DNA of 12,819 nt. Source: Bacillota bacterium (GTDB lineage: Bacteria; Bacillota; Clostridia; Lachnospirales; Cellulosilyticaceae). Within the stretch, counting starts at the first letter, position 1. Each line of letters opens with the position of its first letter. Shown here piece by piece: positions 7,271 to 12,711 of this stretch. The translations under genes and the position numbers were made by a program. The stretch lies in NCBI GenBank assembly GCA_023412455.1, contig JAEYNQ010000020.1, positions 1 through 12,819 on the forward strand, in the 5' to 3' direction. The notes below the pieces were generated by a model. That model searched no databases, had not been told where the DNA came from, and saw nothing but the letters and a program-made list of their open reading frames with translations.

Positions 7271-7756
7271 TTACTCATTAATAACGAACATATGTTCGAT
7301 TTTGTGGGTAAAATAAAAAGCCCCTGGCGTAATAAATTTTAAGTGTAGTAATTCAACTGGTAAATATTCAGCGGCTGCAATTTCAGTTATCGACTTCCCT
7401 ATGTATTCTCCTAATAAATCATCATTTATAAGTAATTCACAAGCAAATATATTAGCTTCTCGTTCAATTTTAGATTTCAGGAGCAATGTTTTATTCTCTA
7501 TAAAATAACAATTCACTTCTGGATGCAGTATAGCGTGACCTAGCTCATGGGCGATTACTATTTTTCGTTGATGATAACTTAGATTTGAATTAATAAATAT
7601 AACCTTTTTTCGATTTAATAAGCGATAAGAACCAAGTTGCTTACCTAAATTCCATTCAACAATCTTGATATTTAGGTAAGTGGCTAATAATTCAGGATTA
7701 CTTGTTTTATATTTATACATTAGATGATGAACTTTTTTGCGTATAAATTGATGCAT
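7271..7756 (-). CDS. ImmA/IrrE-family metalloprotease
   Basis: Proteins of this family cleave phage or ICE repressors of the ImmR type and so trigger induction. The 161-residue protein has the zinc site HELGH at 70-74 (H70, H74, catalytic E71). A glutamate-bearing helix IEREANIFACELL (97-109) follows and supplies the third ligand, as in ImmA of ICEBs1. The amino-terminal strand region around YLNIKIVEW is also typical. The ATG at 7756 has a GGGGGG site 7 bases upstream. It lies 34 bases downstream of the repressor gene, the standard ImmR-ImmA order, and 25 bases before the next small gene, so one transcript is likely. How its activity is triggered cannot be seen here. Confidence 0.9.
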   Translation of the reverse strand: MHQFIRKKVHHLMYKYKTSNPELLATYLNIKIVEWNLGKQLGSYRLLNRKKVIFINSNLSYHQRKIVIAHELGHAILHPEVNCYFIENKTLLLKSKIEREANIFACELLINDDLLGEYIGKSITEIAAAEYLPVELLHLKFITPGAFYFTHKIEHMFVINE

Positions 7757-7790
7757 TCACATTCCCCCCATAAATGCAGTTATAATTAAT

Positions 7791-8198
7791 TTATTTCCTA
7801 TATTTCTTCGGAGTATATTTCTCTTTGTTTTCTATTTTTATACTTTTAAGAGCAAATTCTAATGCCTGTTCAAACAATTCAATATCCTCTAGATCCATTT
7901 CTACTCCATTATAATAAGTAGGTCCATCTTCTCCAGATTTAATTTTTTCTATAATGGAAACTACATCCTTAGCAATATCCTTTTTGTCTTTTTCATTTAA
8001 TTGTTCATTACTATCTATTAAATATGATGGCTTAACTTTTAATGCATCAGCAATTAAAGTTATGGTATTAATGTCAGGAGTTCTATATCCTGTTATATAT
8101 CCGCTTAAAGTTGAAGGAGAAATGTTCATTTGCAATGCTAAATCTCGTTGGGTCATTCCTAAATCTTGTAATCGTTCTTTAATTTTTTCGCCTATCAT
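7791..8198 (-). CDS. ImmR/CI-like phage repressor (XRE-family helix-turn-helix)
   Basis: This is the probable lysogenic repressor. An XRE helix-turn-helix fills residues 2-60 (GMTQRDLALQMNISPSTLSG with the recognition helix at about 27-36). A charged linker and a helical carboxy domain ending KEKYTPKKYRK follow, a tail common in Bacillota mobile-element repressors. It has no LexA-type Ser-Lys peptidase domain, so inactivation probably depends on the adjacent ImmA-like protease. The ATG at 8198 gives 135 residues and has AGGAGG at 8207-8212 with an 8-base spacer; a TTG six bases earlier is too close to that site. The promoter just upstream carries a palindromic operator in its spacer, so autoregulation is expected. 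Confidence 0.9.
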   Translation of the reverse strand: MIGEKIKERLQDLGMTQRDLALQMNISPSTLSGYITGYRTPDINTITLIADALKVKPSYLIDSNEQLNEKDKKDIAKDVVSIIEKIKSGEDGPTYYNGVEMDLEDIELFEQALEFALKSIKIENKEKYTPKKYRK

Positions 8199-8222
8199 AT
8201 ACAAAACCTCCTATATAGAATA

Positions 8223-8246
8223 TATATTAATACGCATTATGCGAAT
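8223..8246. repeat. Left arm of a perfect 24-bp inverted repeat, operator O1
   Basis: This arm is the exact reverse complement of 8297-8320. It contains the palindrome-like core TACGCATTATGCGAA (8231-8245), placed between the -10 and -35 boxes of the leftward repressor promoter. Repressor or Cro bound here would block RNA polymerase. Confidence 0.8.
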
Positions 8247-8252
8247 AAACAA
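8224..8252 (-). promoter_or_regulatory. Leftward repressor promoter (PRM-like)
   Basis: On the minus strand TTGTTT (8247-8252) and TAATAT (8224-8229) are 17 bases apart, with operator O1 inside the spacer. The predicted start is near 8217, giving a leader of about 19 bases with AGGAGG before the repressor ATG. The -35 box is weaker than that of the rightward promoter. Confidence 0.7.
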
Positions 8253-8257
8253 CAATA

Positions 8258-8272
8258 TACGCAAAAAGCATA
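8258..8272. promoter_or_regulatory. Operator-like site O2 in the centre of the control region
   Basis: TACGCAAAAAGCATA keeps the outer half-sites of O1/O3 (TACGC, five bases, GC) with a changed centre. It lies just upstream of the leftward -35 box, so a protein bound here could contact polymerase or neighbouring dimers. Confidence 0.5.
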
Positions 8273-8290
8273 TTTTGATTAAAATAAACA

Positions 8291-8319
8291 TTGACAATTC
8301 GCATAATGCGTATTAATAT
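8291..8319 (+). promoter_or_regulatory. Rightward early promoter (PR-like)
   Basis: A consensus TTGACA (8291-8296) and TAATAT (8314-8319) are 17 bases apart. Operator O3 occupies the spacer. The predicted start is near 8326, before the Cro-like gene. The stronger -35 box suggests it is the dominant promoter when not repressed. Confidence 0.8.
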
Positions 8320-8320
8320 A
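8297..8320. repeat. Right arm of the 24-bp inverted repeat, operator O3
   Basis: It is the exact reverse complement of 8223-8246 and contains TTCGCATAATGCGTA (8298-8312). Its placement in the rightward promoter spacer mirrors O1 in the leftward promoter. Confidence 0.8.
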
Positions 8321-8328
8321 AAACATAT

Positions 8329-8347
8329 AGATACGCGAAACGCAAAT
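8329..8347 (+). repeat. 19-bp direct repeat copy 1, operator-like site O4
   Basis: AGATACGCGAAACGCAAAT recurs exactly at 8554-8572. It contains TACGCGAAACGCAAA (8332-8346), which fits the same half-site pattern as O1-O3. It lies in the untranslated leader just after the rightward start point and before the Cro-like ribosome binding site. Confidence 0.6.
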
Positions 8348-8359
8348 AAGGATGGTGAT

Positions 8360-8575
8360 ATGATGAAAACAATTAGAGCGTTACAAGAAAAAAGAAATAT
8401 AAGTAATATAGAGATGGCGGAGCTATTAGAAATCTCTGCATCTGCATATTCTGATAAAAGAAGAGGTAGGAGAAAGTTTCAACCTAAAGAAATCGTTATA
8501 TTGTGTAATTTTTTTGATGTGAGTGTTAACGAAGTGGAAAATTTTTTAGCCAAAGATACGCGAAACGCAAATTAA
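8360..8575 (+). CDS. Cro-like XRE-family regulator, first gene of the early operon
   Basis: This 71-residue protein is nearly all helix-turn-helix: NISNIEMAELLEISASAYSD (13-32), then RRGRRKFQPKEIVILCNFFD (34-53) and a final short helix. Size, position and divergence from the repressor fit a Cro or early regulator that binds the shared operators. The ATG at 8360 has AAGGA at 8348-8352 with a 7-base spacer; the frame is open further upstream, but that part is promoter and operator. The last codons (DTRNAN) are encoded by the second copy of the 19-bp repeat, an unusual use of an operator-like sequence as coding DNA. Confidence 0.85.
   Translation: MMKTIRALQEKRNISNIEMAELLEISASAYSDKRRGRRKFQPKEIVILCNFFDVSVNEVENFLAKDTRNAN
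8554..8572 (+). repeat. 19-bp direct repeat copy 2, operator-like site O5 at the end of the Cro-like gene
   Basis: It is identical to 8329-8347 and in the same reading phase (DTRNAN in both). It ends directly before the stop codon. It could be a remote operator for looping or a road-block, or the trace of a short duplication. Confidence 0.6.
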
Positions 8576-8648
8576 GCTAACTAGATGATGCATGAAGTAA
8601 TAGTACAAATTTAATTTTTCATATACATAAATCAAAGGAGTGAGACGC

Positions 8649-8849
8649 ATGGCATTAAAGGACCCTGCTTGGATTAATAATGTTCACTTTATACTTGAAG
8701 ACGGAACACCTCTTACGAAAGACAATGAACATTTAACAAAAGCTCACAGTGAAATTATTCAGTATCATACAAGAAATATCTACAGATATTTAAATAATCT
8801 ACCATATTCCCAAAGGGAGACCATGTATAACAAGTTGATAGCTTTATAA
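8649..8849 (+). CDS. Small phage protein of unknown function
   Basis: I do not recognise this 66-residue protein (MALKDPAWINNVHFILEDGT). It is soluble and mixed helical with no clear motif, and ends in a probable helix (YLNNLPYSQRETMYNKLIAL). The ATG at 8649 has AAAGGAG at 8634-8640 with an 8-base spacer; a GTG at 8640 overlaps that site and is not the start. It is the second gene of the rightward early operon. Confidence 0.75.
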   Translation: MALKDPAWINNVHFILEDGTPLTKDNEHLTKAHSEIIQYHTRNIYRYLNNLPYSQRETMYNKLIAL

Positions 8850-9025
8850 CTTGAATTTCTTTTAAGGTACAAAAGATAAAATCAAGTTTTTATATCGTAG
8901 CGTGACTTTTTGGTTGGTGGTTAAACCAAAGTATACAAGCTTATAGCCGAGTTTTAAAGGGGGCGGCCCCGATTAGGACAAGCATCTATTAATTAGTATT
9001 TTAAAGTATAAAGGGGATGAAGTGA
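8850..9025. other. 176-base gap with hairpin and GC-rich patch
   Basis: No gene is seen. The gap holds a 7-bp hairpin (TTTGGTT with AACCAAA, about 8908-8930) and a conspicuous GC-rich run, GGGGGCGGCCCCG (about 8958-8970), in otherwise AT-rich DNA. It ends with AAAGGGGATGAAGTG, the ribosome binding region of the next gene. It could be a leader RNA, a small RNA or a binding site. Confidence 0.35.
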
Positions 9026-9502
9026 ATGGCTAAGCAAGTCAACAATGTATTTAAAATTGCACGCCAAGAAGCAAGTTTGAAGCAAGAAGATGCGATACAG
9101 CAATTAGGCATTAAAGATTCTACCACATTGAGTCGTTACGAGAATGATGTAACTATTCCACCTGATGAAATAGTTGCAAAAATGATCCAAGTATACAATG
9201 CCCCCTGGCTAGGCTATATGTATTTGCAACAGTATACAAATGTTGGGAAGAAGATATTACCACAATTGGTTTTAGGCGATTTTGGATTAACTGTACTAAA
9301 ATTTCAGAAAGAGTTTAGTGACATTAACCTTGTAAAATCAGAGATGATTGACATTGCTTGCGATGGTGAGGTTGGTGTTGATGAGAAGCAGAGATGGAAT
9401 GTTGCTATGAAAGAGGTAAAAGAACTTATAGGAGCCGGAATAAGTCTTTTGCTAAAAAAAGAAAAGCCCTCTCAAGGCTGCAACCTTGAAAGAGCACTTT
9501 GA
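9026..9502 (+). CDS. XRE-family phage regulator
   Basis: The 158-residue protein begins with a helix-turn-helix at about 5-65 (FKIARQEASLKQEDAIQQLG, then DSTTLSRYENDVTIPPDEIV), typical of XRE regulators. A helical region to about 150 of unrecognised type follows. WLGYMYLQQY after the DNA-binding part is often seen in short phage regulators of this layout. The ATG at 9026 has AAAGGGG upstream. It is the second DNA-binding protein of the early operon after the Cro-like gene, so a role in early gene control is inferred. The last codons form an inverted repeat that may terminate leftward transcription. Confidence 0.82.
   Translation: MAKQVNNVFKIARQEASLKQEDAIQQLGIKDSTTLSRYENDVTIPPDEIVAKMIQVYNAPWLGYMYLQQYTNVGKKILPQLVLGDFGLTVLKFQKEFSDINLVKSEMIDIACDGEVGVDEKQRWNVAMKEVKELIGAGISLLLKKEKPSQGCNLERAL
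9456..9494 (-). terminator. Possible leftward terminator inside the 3' end of the XRE gene
   Basis: CTCTCAAGG (9469-9477) pairs with CCTTGA...GAG (9484-9494) with a small bulge and a six-base loop. On the minus strand it is followed by GGGCTTTTCTTTTTTT. This polarity would stop transcription coming from the right; on the plus strand no T-tract follows. Confidence 0.4.
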
Positions 9503-9562
9503 AAAACTATTGTTAACTAGATTATAGCATAGGCTACAAATCTAGTAAAGGGGCCGTTAAAA

Positions 9563-9691
9563 ATGCAAATAAAAATCGTATTAAAAGAAGTTATAGAAGC
9601 ATTATTTCTTGGTACCTTCCTCTCAATTGCTACTGTAGGAGCATTCGCTTTTGTTGAGGTAGTTAGACCACTAATCTATGCATTAAGATAA
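9563..9691 (+). CDS. Small single-pass membrane protein
   Basis: This 42-residue gene has one hydrophobic helix (ALFLGTFLSIATVGAFAFVE) between a basic amino end (MQIKIVLKEV) and a short basic tail. AAAGGGG at 9547-9553 lies nine bases before the ATG, and the stop overlaps the ribosome binding site of the next gene. Its function is unknown; small membrane proteins are common in phage early operons. Confidence 0.65.
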   Translation: MQIKIVLKEVIEALFLGTFLSIATVGAFAFVEVVRPLIYALR

Positions 9692-9703
9692 GGAGTTGGC
9701 AAT

Positions 9704-9910
9704 ATGGTCGTAGAGAAAATAAGAGGTTTTTCAAATCTAAAAAAGGAGCATCAACAGCTTTTTATTAAGATTCATACAGCACATCAAAATTCTGTAGAGG
9801 ATAAATCAAATTATCAGCCAACGTCCGTTAAATGGTGCAAGAGCTATTTAAAAGTAACATTTGCTAATGGTGAATGGCTGCATTATATGCAAGATGGTAC
9901 TTGGTACTAA
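9704..9910 (+). CDS. Small phage protein of unknown function
   Basis: This 68-residue protein has a helical amino half (NLKKEHQQLFIKIHTAHQNS) and a strand-rich carboxy half (VKWCKSYLKVTFANGEWLHY). The second half resembles a short beta-hairpin domain of the kind that ends many small phage proteins, but I cannot name a family. AAGGAG at 9690-9695 is eight bases before the ATG. Confidence 0.75.
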   Translation: MVVEKIRGFSNLKKEHQQLFIKIHTAHQNSVEDKSNYQPTSVKWCKSYLKVTFANGEWLHYMQDGTWY

Positions 9911-9922
9911 GGAGGGTATTTG

Positions 9923-10081
9923 ATGGATGCTATTGTAAAAGGGACTAAGGATGAATTAGAACGTAAAGTACGCATATTACGGTCACTTGTACGGGCAGAT
10001 AAGGCTAAGGGAGATAACAAGTCATTACAATATCACTCTTTAGCACTTAGCAAGCACGAAGAAGTACTCACTAATATGTAG
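9923..10081 (+). CDS. Small basic helical protein of unknown function
   Basis: This 52-residue gene reads MDAIVKGTKDELERKVRILR and continues as an amphipathic, lysine- and arginine-rich helix to KHEEVLTNM. AGGAGGG at 9910-9916 is well spaced from the ATG, and the gene fills the space between neighbours exactly. No family is recognised. Confidence 0.65.
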   Translation: MDAIVKGTKDELERKVRILRSLVRADKAKGDNKSLQYHSLALSKHEEVLTNM

Positions 10082-10101
10082 TAAGCGGGGGTGAAATATT
10101 G

Positions 10102-10224
10102 ATGGACAACTTAATTGAGATTTTTGGTTATGTAGTAGGTATTATTTTGTATTTTTCAATTATTATCAAAGGCTTTACTCGCATCAGGGCGCATGAAATA
10201 GCAAAAAGACTTAGGAGGAGATAG
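10102..10224 (+). CDS. Small membrane protein with basic tail
   Basis: This 40-residue gene has one hydrophobic helix (IFGYVVGIILYFSIIIKG) followed by a strongly basic tail (HEIAKRLRRR). By the positive-inside rule the tail should face the cytoplasm. GGGGGTG lies eight bases upstream, and its last codons contain the AGGAGGAG site of the next gene. Its function is unknown. Confidence 0.65.
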   Translation: MDNLIEIFGYVVGIILYFSIIIKGFTRIRAHEIAKRLRRR

Positions 10225-10226
10225 CT

Positions 10227-11186
10227 GTGGCTAAGGTAGAGTGGATTAGATTATCAACGGATATTTTTAGTAACCCCAAAATTAAATATATTAGATCTCT
10301 ACCTGAGGGAAACAACATGATCCTAATATGGGTTATGTTGTTAACCAAAGCTGGAATATGTAATGAGCATGGATACATTATGCTTACTGAGAATATACCA
10401 TATACACCAGATATGTTAGGAGAAGAACTTGGGTTTTCGGAAACTCTAGTTAAACTTGCATTAGGTACTTTTGAAAAACTGGGGATGGTATCACTGGATG
10501 ATAGTGAGATATTTATACTCGGTTGGGAAGATCACCAAAATGCTGATGGATTGGAGCGCATTAAGGCTAAGAATAGAGAGCGCCAAGCTAATTTCAGAAA
10601 TAGAAAAAAGATGTTAGAAATTGGTTTAAAAAGTGAATGCGTTACAAGTGATGTTACTAATAACGTTATTAATAACGTTATGTCACATCAAAATAACGCA
10701 ATAGAAGAAGATAAAGAAGAAGATAAAGATATAAATAATAAAGTATCTAAAGATACTTATAGTGACGATAAATCGCCACATATTGACTACAAAGCAATTA
10801 TTGACGCGTGGAATGATTTAGGCCTTAGTAGAGTAACTAAGATTGCTACAAGCACTAGTAGACAAAGAATGCTAAAGTGTCGTATTAAGGAGCATGGTCA
10901 AGAAAGCATAATAAAGGCAATAGAGCATATTAAAAATAGTTCTTTCTTAAAAGGGCAAAACTCTAGGGGATGGATTGTAACATTTGACTGGTTTATTAAG
11001 CCAGACAATTTTGTAAAGGTACTTGAGGGGAATTACAGTAGCAATAAACCTCTACAAATAACAAACAATCTAGAGCAAAAGAAAAATAAATTTACTAATA
11101 TAGCAACTCATAATTGGGACTTTGATGAAATACAGAGGTTAGAACGAGAATATGTGCAACGTAAAATTGCCGAGGGTGGTGCATAG
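10227..11186 (+). CDS. Phage replisome organizer (DnaD-like initiator)
   Basis: This is the probable replication initiator of the element, a protein that binds the phage origin and brings in the host helicase. The 319-residue protein opens with VEWIRLSTDIFSNPKIKYIR (4-23) and a winged-helix domain to about 105 (LGEELGFSETLVKLALGTFE, then GMVSLDD), matching the phage replisome-organizer amino-terminal family. A low-complexity acidic linker (about 140-180) follows. The carboxy domain is DnaD-like (DYKAIIDAWNDLGLSRV, then SSFLKGQNSRGW, FDWFIKPDNFVKVLEG, 187-268). It starts at the GTG at 10227 with AGGAGGAG six bases upstream. The DNA encoding the linker contains tandem palindromic repeats that may be the origin. 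No helicase loader or helicase is seen within the window. Confidence 0.88.
   Translation: MAKVEWIRLSTDIFSNPKIKYIRSLPEGNNMILIWVMLLTKAGICNEHGYIMLTENIPYTPDMLGEELGFSETLVKLALGTFEKLGMVSLDDSEIFILGWEDHQNADGLERIKAKNRERQANFRNRKKMLEIGLKSECVTSDVTNNVINNVMSHQNNAIEEDKEEDKDINNKVSKDTYSDDKSPHIDYKAIIDAWNDLGLSRVTKIATSTSRQRMLKCRIKEHGQESIIKAIEHIKNSSFLKGQNSRGWIVTFDWFIKPDNFVKVLEGNYSSNKPLQITNNLEQKKNKFTNIATHNWDFDEIQRLEREYVQRKIAEGGA
10658..10740. repeat. Tandem TAATAACGTTAT repeats and AT-rich tract: possible phage origin
   Basis: TAATAACGTTAT occurs twice in tandem (10658-10669, 10670-10681). Each copy contains the perfect palindrome ATAACGTTAT. A further AATAACG is at 10692-10698. A purine-rich, AT-rich stretch then follows (to about 10745). 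Repeats inside the linker-coding part of a replisome organizer are where many phage origins lie. Confidence 0.5.
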
Positions 11187-11398
11187 TGGCAATGTCTAAA
11201 GTTTTAGAAGAAATAGAAGGCCGTATTAAAGCTAATCAAGAAAAGCTTGATAGATGTGATTTTCACGAATTTATACCAGAATACCACGAACAAATTGCTA
11301 TGAATTTCTATTGTGTTTGCAAGAAATGTGGAGGAAGGGTACTGGATGAATTTGCACGAGGTTATAAAAATGGATTAGATCATGGAGGTGCAAGATGA
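11186..11398 (+). CDS. Small cysteine-containing phage protein
   Basis: This 70-residue protein has C24, C43, C45 and C48 (CDFHEF, then FYCVCKKCGGRVLDEFARGY), which may bind one zinc ion; H27 and H34 are alternative ligands. A helical amino end (VLEEIEGRIKANQEKLDR) precedes it. The GTG at 11186 shares its G with the stop of the previous gene, and GAGGGTGG lies six bases upstream. An ATG six bases later is less well spaced. Its function is unknown; the location next to the replication gene suggests DNA metabolism. Confidence 0.75.
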   Translation: MAMSKVLEEIEGRIKANQEKLDRCDFHEFIPEYHEQIAMNFYCVCKKCGGRVLDEFARGYKNGLDHGGAR

Positions 11399-11697
11399 AA
11401 GTGAGAGTAATTAAAAAAAGATACAACAAGTTAAAAAAGATAACTGAACGACTAAACCAAGAAATTAGTGTCATGAGTACAGCACTGAGTAAATCAACTG
11501 GGAAAAATATTGAACTAGCTAGAGAGTGTGGGAAGTTACATCATGAAAATAAAGAGTTAGCTAAGGCATATGCCATAGCAGCTGTTGAAGTAAGTGAACT
11601 AGAAGAGGAGATTATTACTTTAGTCAATGAAAATGCAAAGTTAAGAAAAATATGCTCACATAAATTATTAAGGCCTTTTTTGAGAGGAGTTGTGTAA
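11395..11697 (+). CDS. Small coiled-coil protein of unknown function
   Basis: This 100-residue protein is almost wholly helical, with heptad-like spacing in KLKKITERLNQEISVMSTAL and again in EVSELEEEIITLVNENAKLR. The amino and carboxy ends are basic. Its ATG overlaps the previous stop (ATGA), so translation is probably coupled. No enzyme motif is present. Confidence 0.78.
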   Translation: MKVRVIKKRYNKLKKITERLNQEISVMSTALSKSTGKNIELARECGKLHHENKELAKAYAIAAVEVSELEEEIITLVNENAKLRKICSHKLLRPFLRGVV

Positions 11698-11698
11698 T

Positions 11699-11881
11699 GT
11701 GAAAGGCAAAAAGACACGTCTTATACAGCTAGATTATGATGAGGATTACATAGTAGATGTATATGAGAGTATTGAAGAAGCGGCAACTGATAATTGGACA
11801 AGACCTAAGACAATTAGAAAAGCATTAAATTCAGATGGGAGAATAAAAAGACATATGCTTCGATTTATGCCAGCTTTTTAG
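11699..11881 (+). CDS. Small NUMOD-like helix-turn-helix protein (copy 1 of a related pair)
   Basis: This 60-residue protein reads DVYESIEEAATDNWTRPKTI, then RKALNSDGRIKRHMLRFM. The pattern of short strand, SIxEAA helix and a second helix with basic residues resembles NUMOD1-type DNA-binding modules. The GTG at 11699 has AGAGGAG nine bases upstream; a TTG at 11690 touches that site and is not the start. It aligns along its length with the next gene. DNA binding is inferred. Confidence 0.7.
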   Translation: MKGKKTRLIQLDYDEDYIVDVYESIEEAATDNWTRPKTIRKALNSDGRIKRHMLRFMPAF

Positions 11882-11891
11882 GAGTGATTCT

Positions 11892-12074
11892 ATGATATAT
11901 ATGGCAGTTACAGCTGATAAGTTTGAACTTCCTCTTTATGTTGGGAAAAGCATGTCAGACGTAGCCAGTTGGGCAGGAGTAAATAGAAACACAGTATCAA
12001 AAAATATGGATAAGCCTAGAAGTGTTAGCAAGATAGGAATGAGGTTCGTAAAAGTAGAAGAAGGTAATAGCTAA
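11892..12074 (+). CDS. Small helix-turn-helix phage protein (copy 2 of a related pair)
   Basis: This 60-residue protein begins MIYMAVTADKFELPLYVGKS, continues with MSDVASWAGVNRNTVSKNMD, a clear helix-turn-helix, and ends with KIGMRFVKVEEG. This layout is frequent in small proteins of Bacillota phages. AGGAG at 11880-11884 is seven bases before the ATG. It shares layout with the gene before it, so the pair probably arose by duplication. Its target is unknown. Confidence 0.75.
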   Translation: MIYMAVTADKFELPLYVGKSMSDVASWAGVNRNTVSKNMDKPRSVSKIGMRFVKVEEGNS

Positions 12075-12141
12075 GAAAATTAGGTTTAAGTATTCAGATA
12101 AATTGAACTAAAACAAAGTTGATTTTTAAGGGGTGAATATA

Positions 12142-12444
12142 TTGAGAAAAGCAATGTTGTTATATTCTTACGACATGACTGATAACGCAGGAGCTTCACA
12201 GCTATGCAAAGCATTACATGAGTCTATGATAAATGACTCAGTACAGGATCACAAGCTGTTATGTCAGTATGTATACAACATATTAAGAAAGCAGTTTGAA
12301 TTAGATAATGTATTGCAACTTGTGGGTAATAATGATTGTTCAAAAGTAGCATTACTGGTATATGACTGTAAGCCTAGTGAATTAAATGGGCCATGTATCC
12401 CAGTAGATGATGGTAAAGATATTTACATAGAAATTCAAGATTAA
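12142..12444 (+). CDS. Phage protein of unknown function
   Basis: This 100-residue protein has no motif I recognise. It has a helical amino half (CKALHESMINDSVQDHKLLC, then QYVYNILRKQFELD) and an acidic carboxy end (VDDGKDIYIEIQD). The TTG at 12142 is eight bases after AAGGGG (12128-12133). A GTG at 12133 overlaps that site, and an ATG at 12154 is a later alternative. Confidence 0.7.
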   Translation: MRKAMLLYSYDMTDNAGASQLCKALHESMINDSVQDHKLLCQYVYNILRKQFELDNVLQLVGNNDCSKVALLVYDCKPSELNGPCIPVDDGKDIYIEIQD

Positions 12445-12474
12445 TAAAAGTGTTTTTTTAAAGGGGGCAATTAG

Positions 12475-12711
12475 ATGGATTTGTTTGGAGAATTATCATA
12501 TCGCGGTGACTACAGAGAAATAATGAGATGTATTAGGGAATGCAACTATCAAGTGCCTATTTGGGAAGTTACTGTTTTAATAACTAAAATAAAGCGTTTT
12601 GGGAAGAAGCTACTTAAGCTTATTAACTCTAAGGCTAGAACGGTTATACGTTTACAGAGGGCTAGAGAAAGCCACAAGCGAGTATTTCTAGAAGAGGAGG
12701 AAGAACAATGA
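12475..12711 (+). CDS. Small basic phage protein of unknown function
   Basis: This 78-residue protein has an acidic-aromatic start (MDLFGELSYRGDYREIMRCI), a basic middle (KIKRFGKKLLKLINSKARTV) and a glutamate-rich end. AAAGGGGGC lies upstream at normal spacing, and the stop overlaps the next start (ATGA). No family is recognised. Confidence 0.72.
   Translation: MDLFGELSYRGDYREIMRCIRECNYQVPIWEVTVLITKIKRFGKKLLKLINSKARTVIRLQRARESHKRVFLEEEEEQ

Noticed and set aside
7954..8316. Plus-strand open frame of 120 codons
   Set aside because: It runs antisense to the repressor and through the operator and promoter region, so it is a shadow.
8223..8347. CRISPR array or transposon terminal repeats as explanation of the repeats
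   Set aside because: There are only a few copies, they are palindromic, and they sit in promoter spacers. No cas genes or transposase are present, so operators explain them better.
8291..8359. Amino-terminal extension of the Cro-like gene
   Set aside because: The frame is open, but this stretch is the rightward promoter, operator O3 and leader. The ribosome binding site at 8348-8352 points to the ATG at 8360.
8900..8990. tRNA gene in the GC-rich gap
   Set aside because: No cloverleaf arms or T-loop sequence could be built from this stretch.
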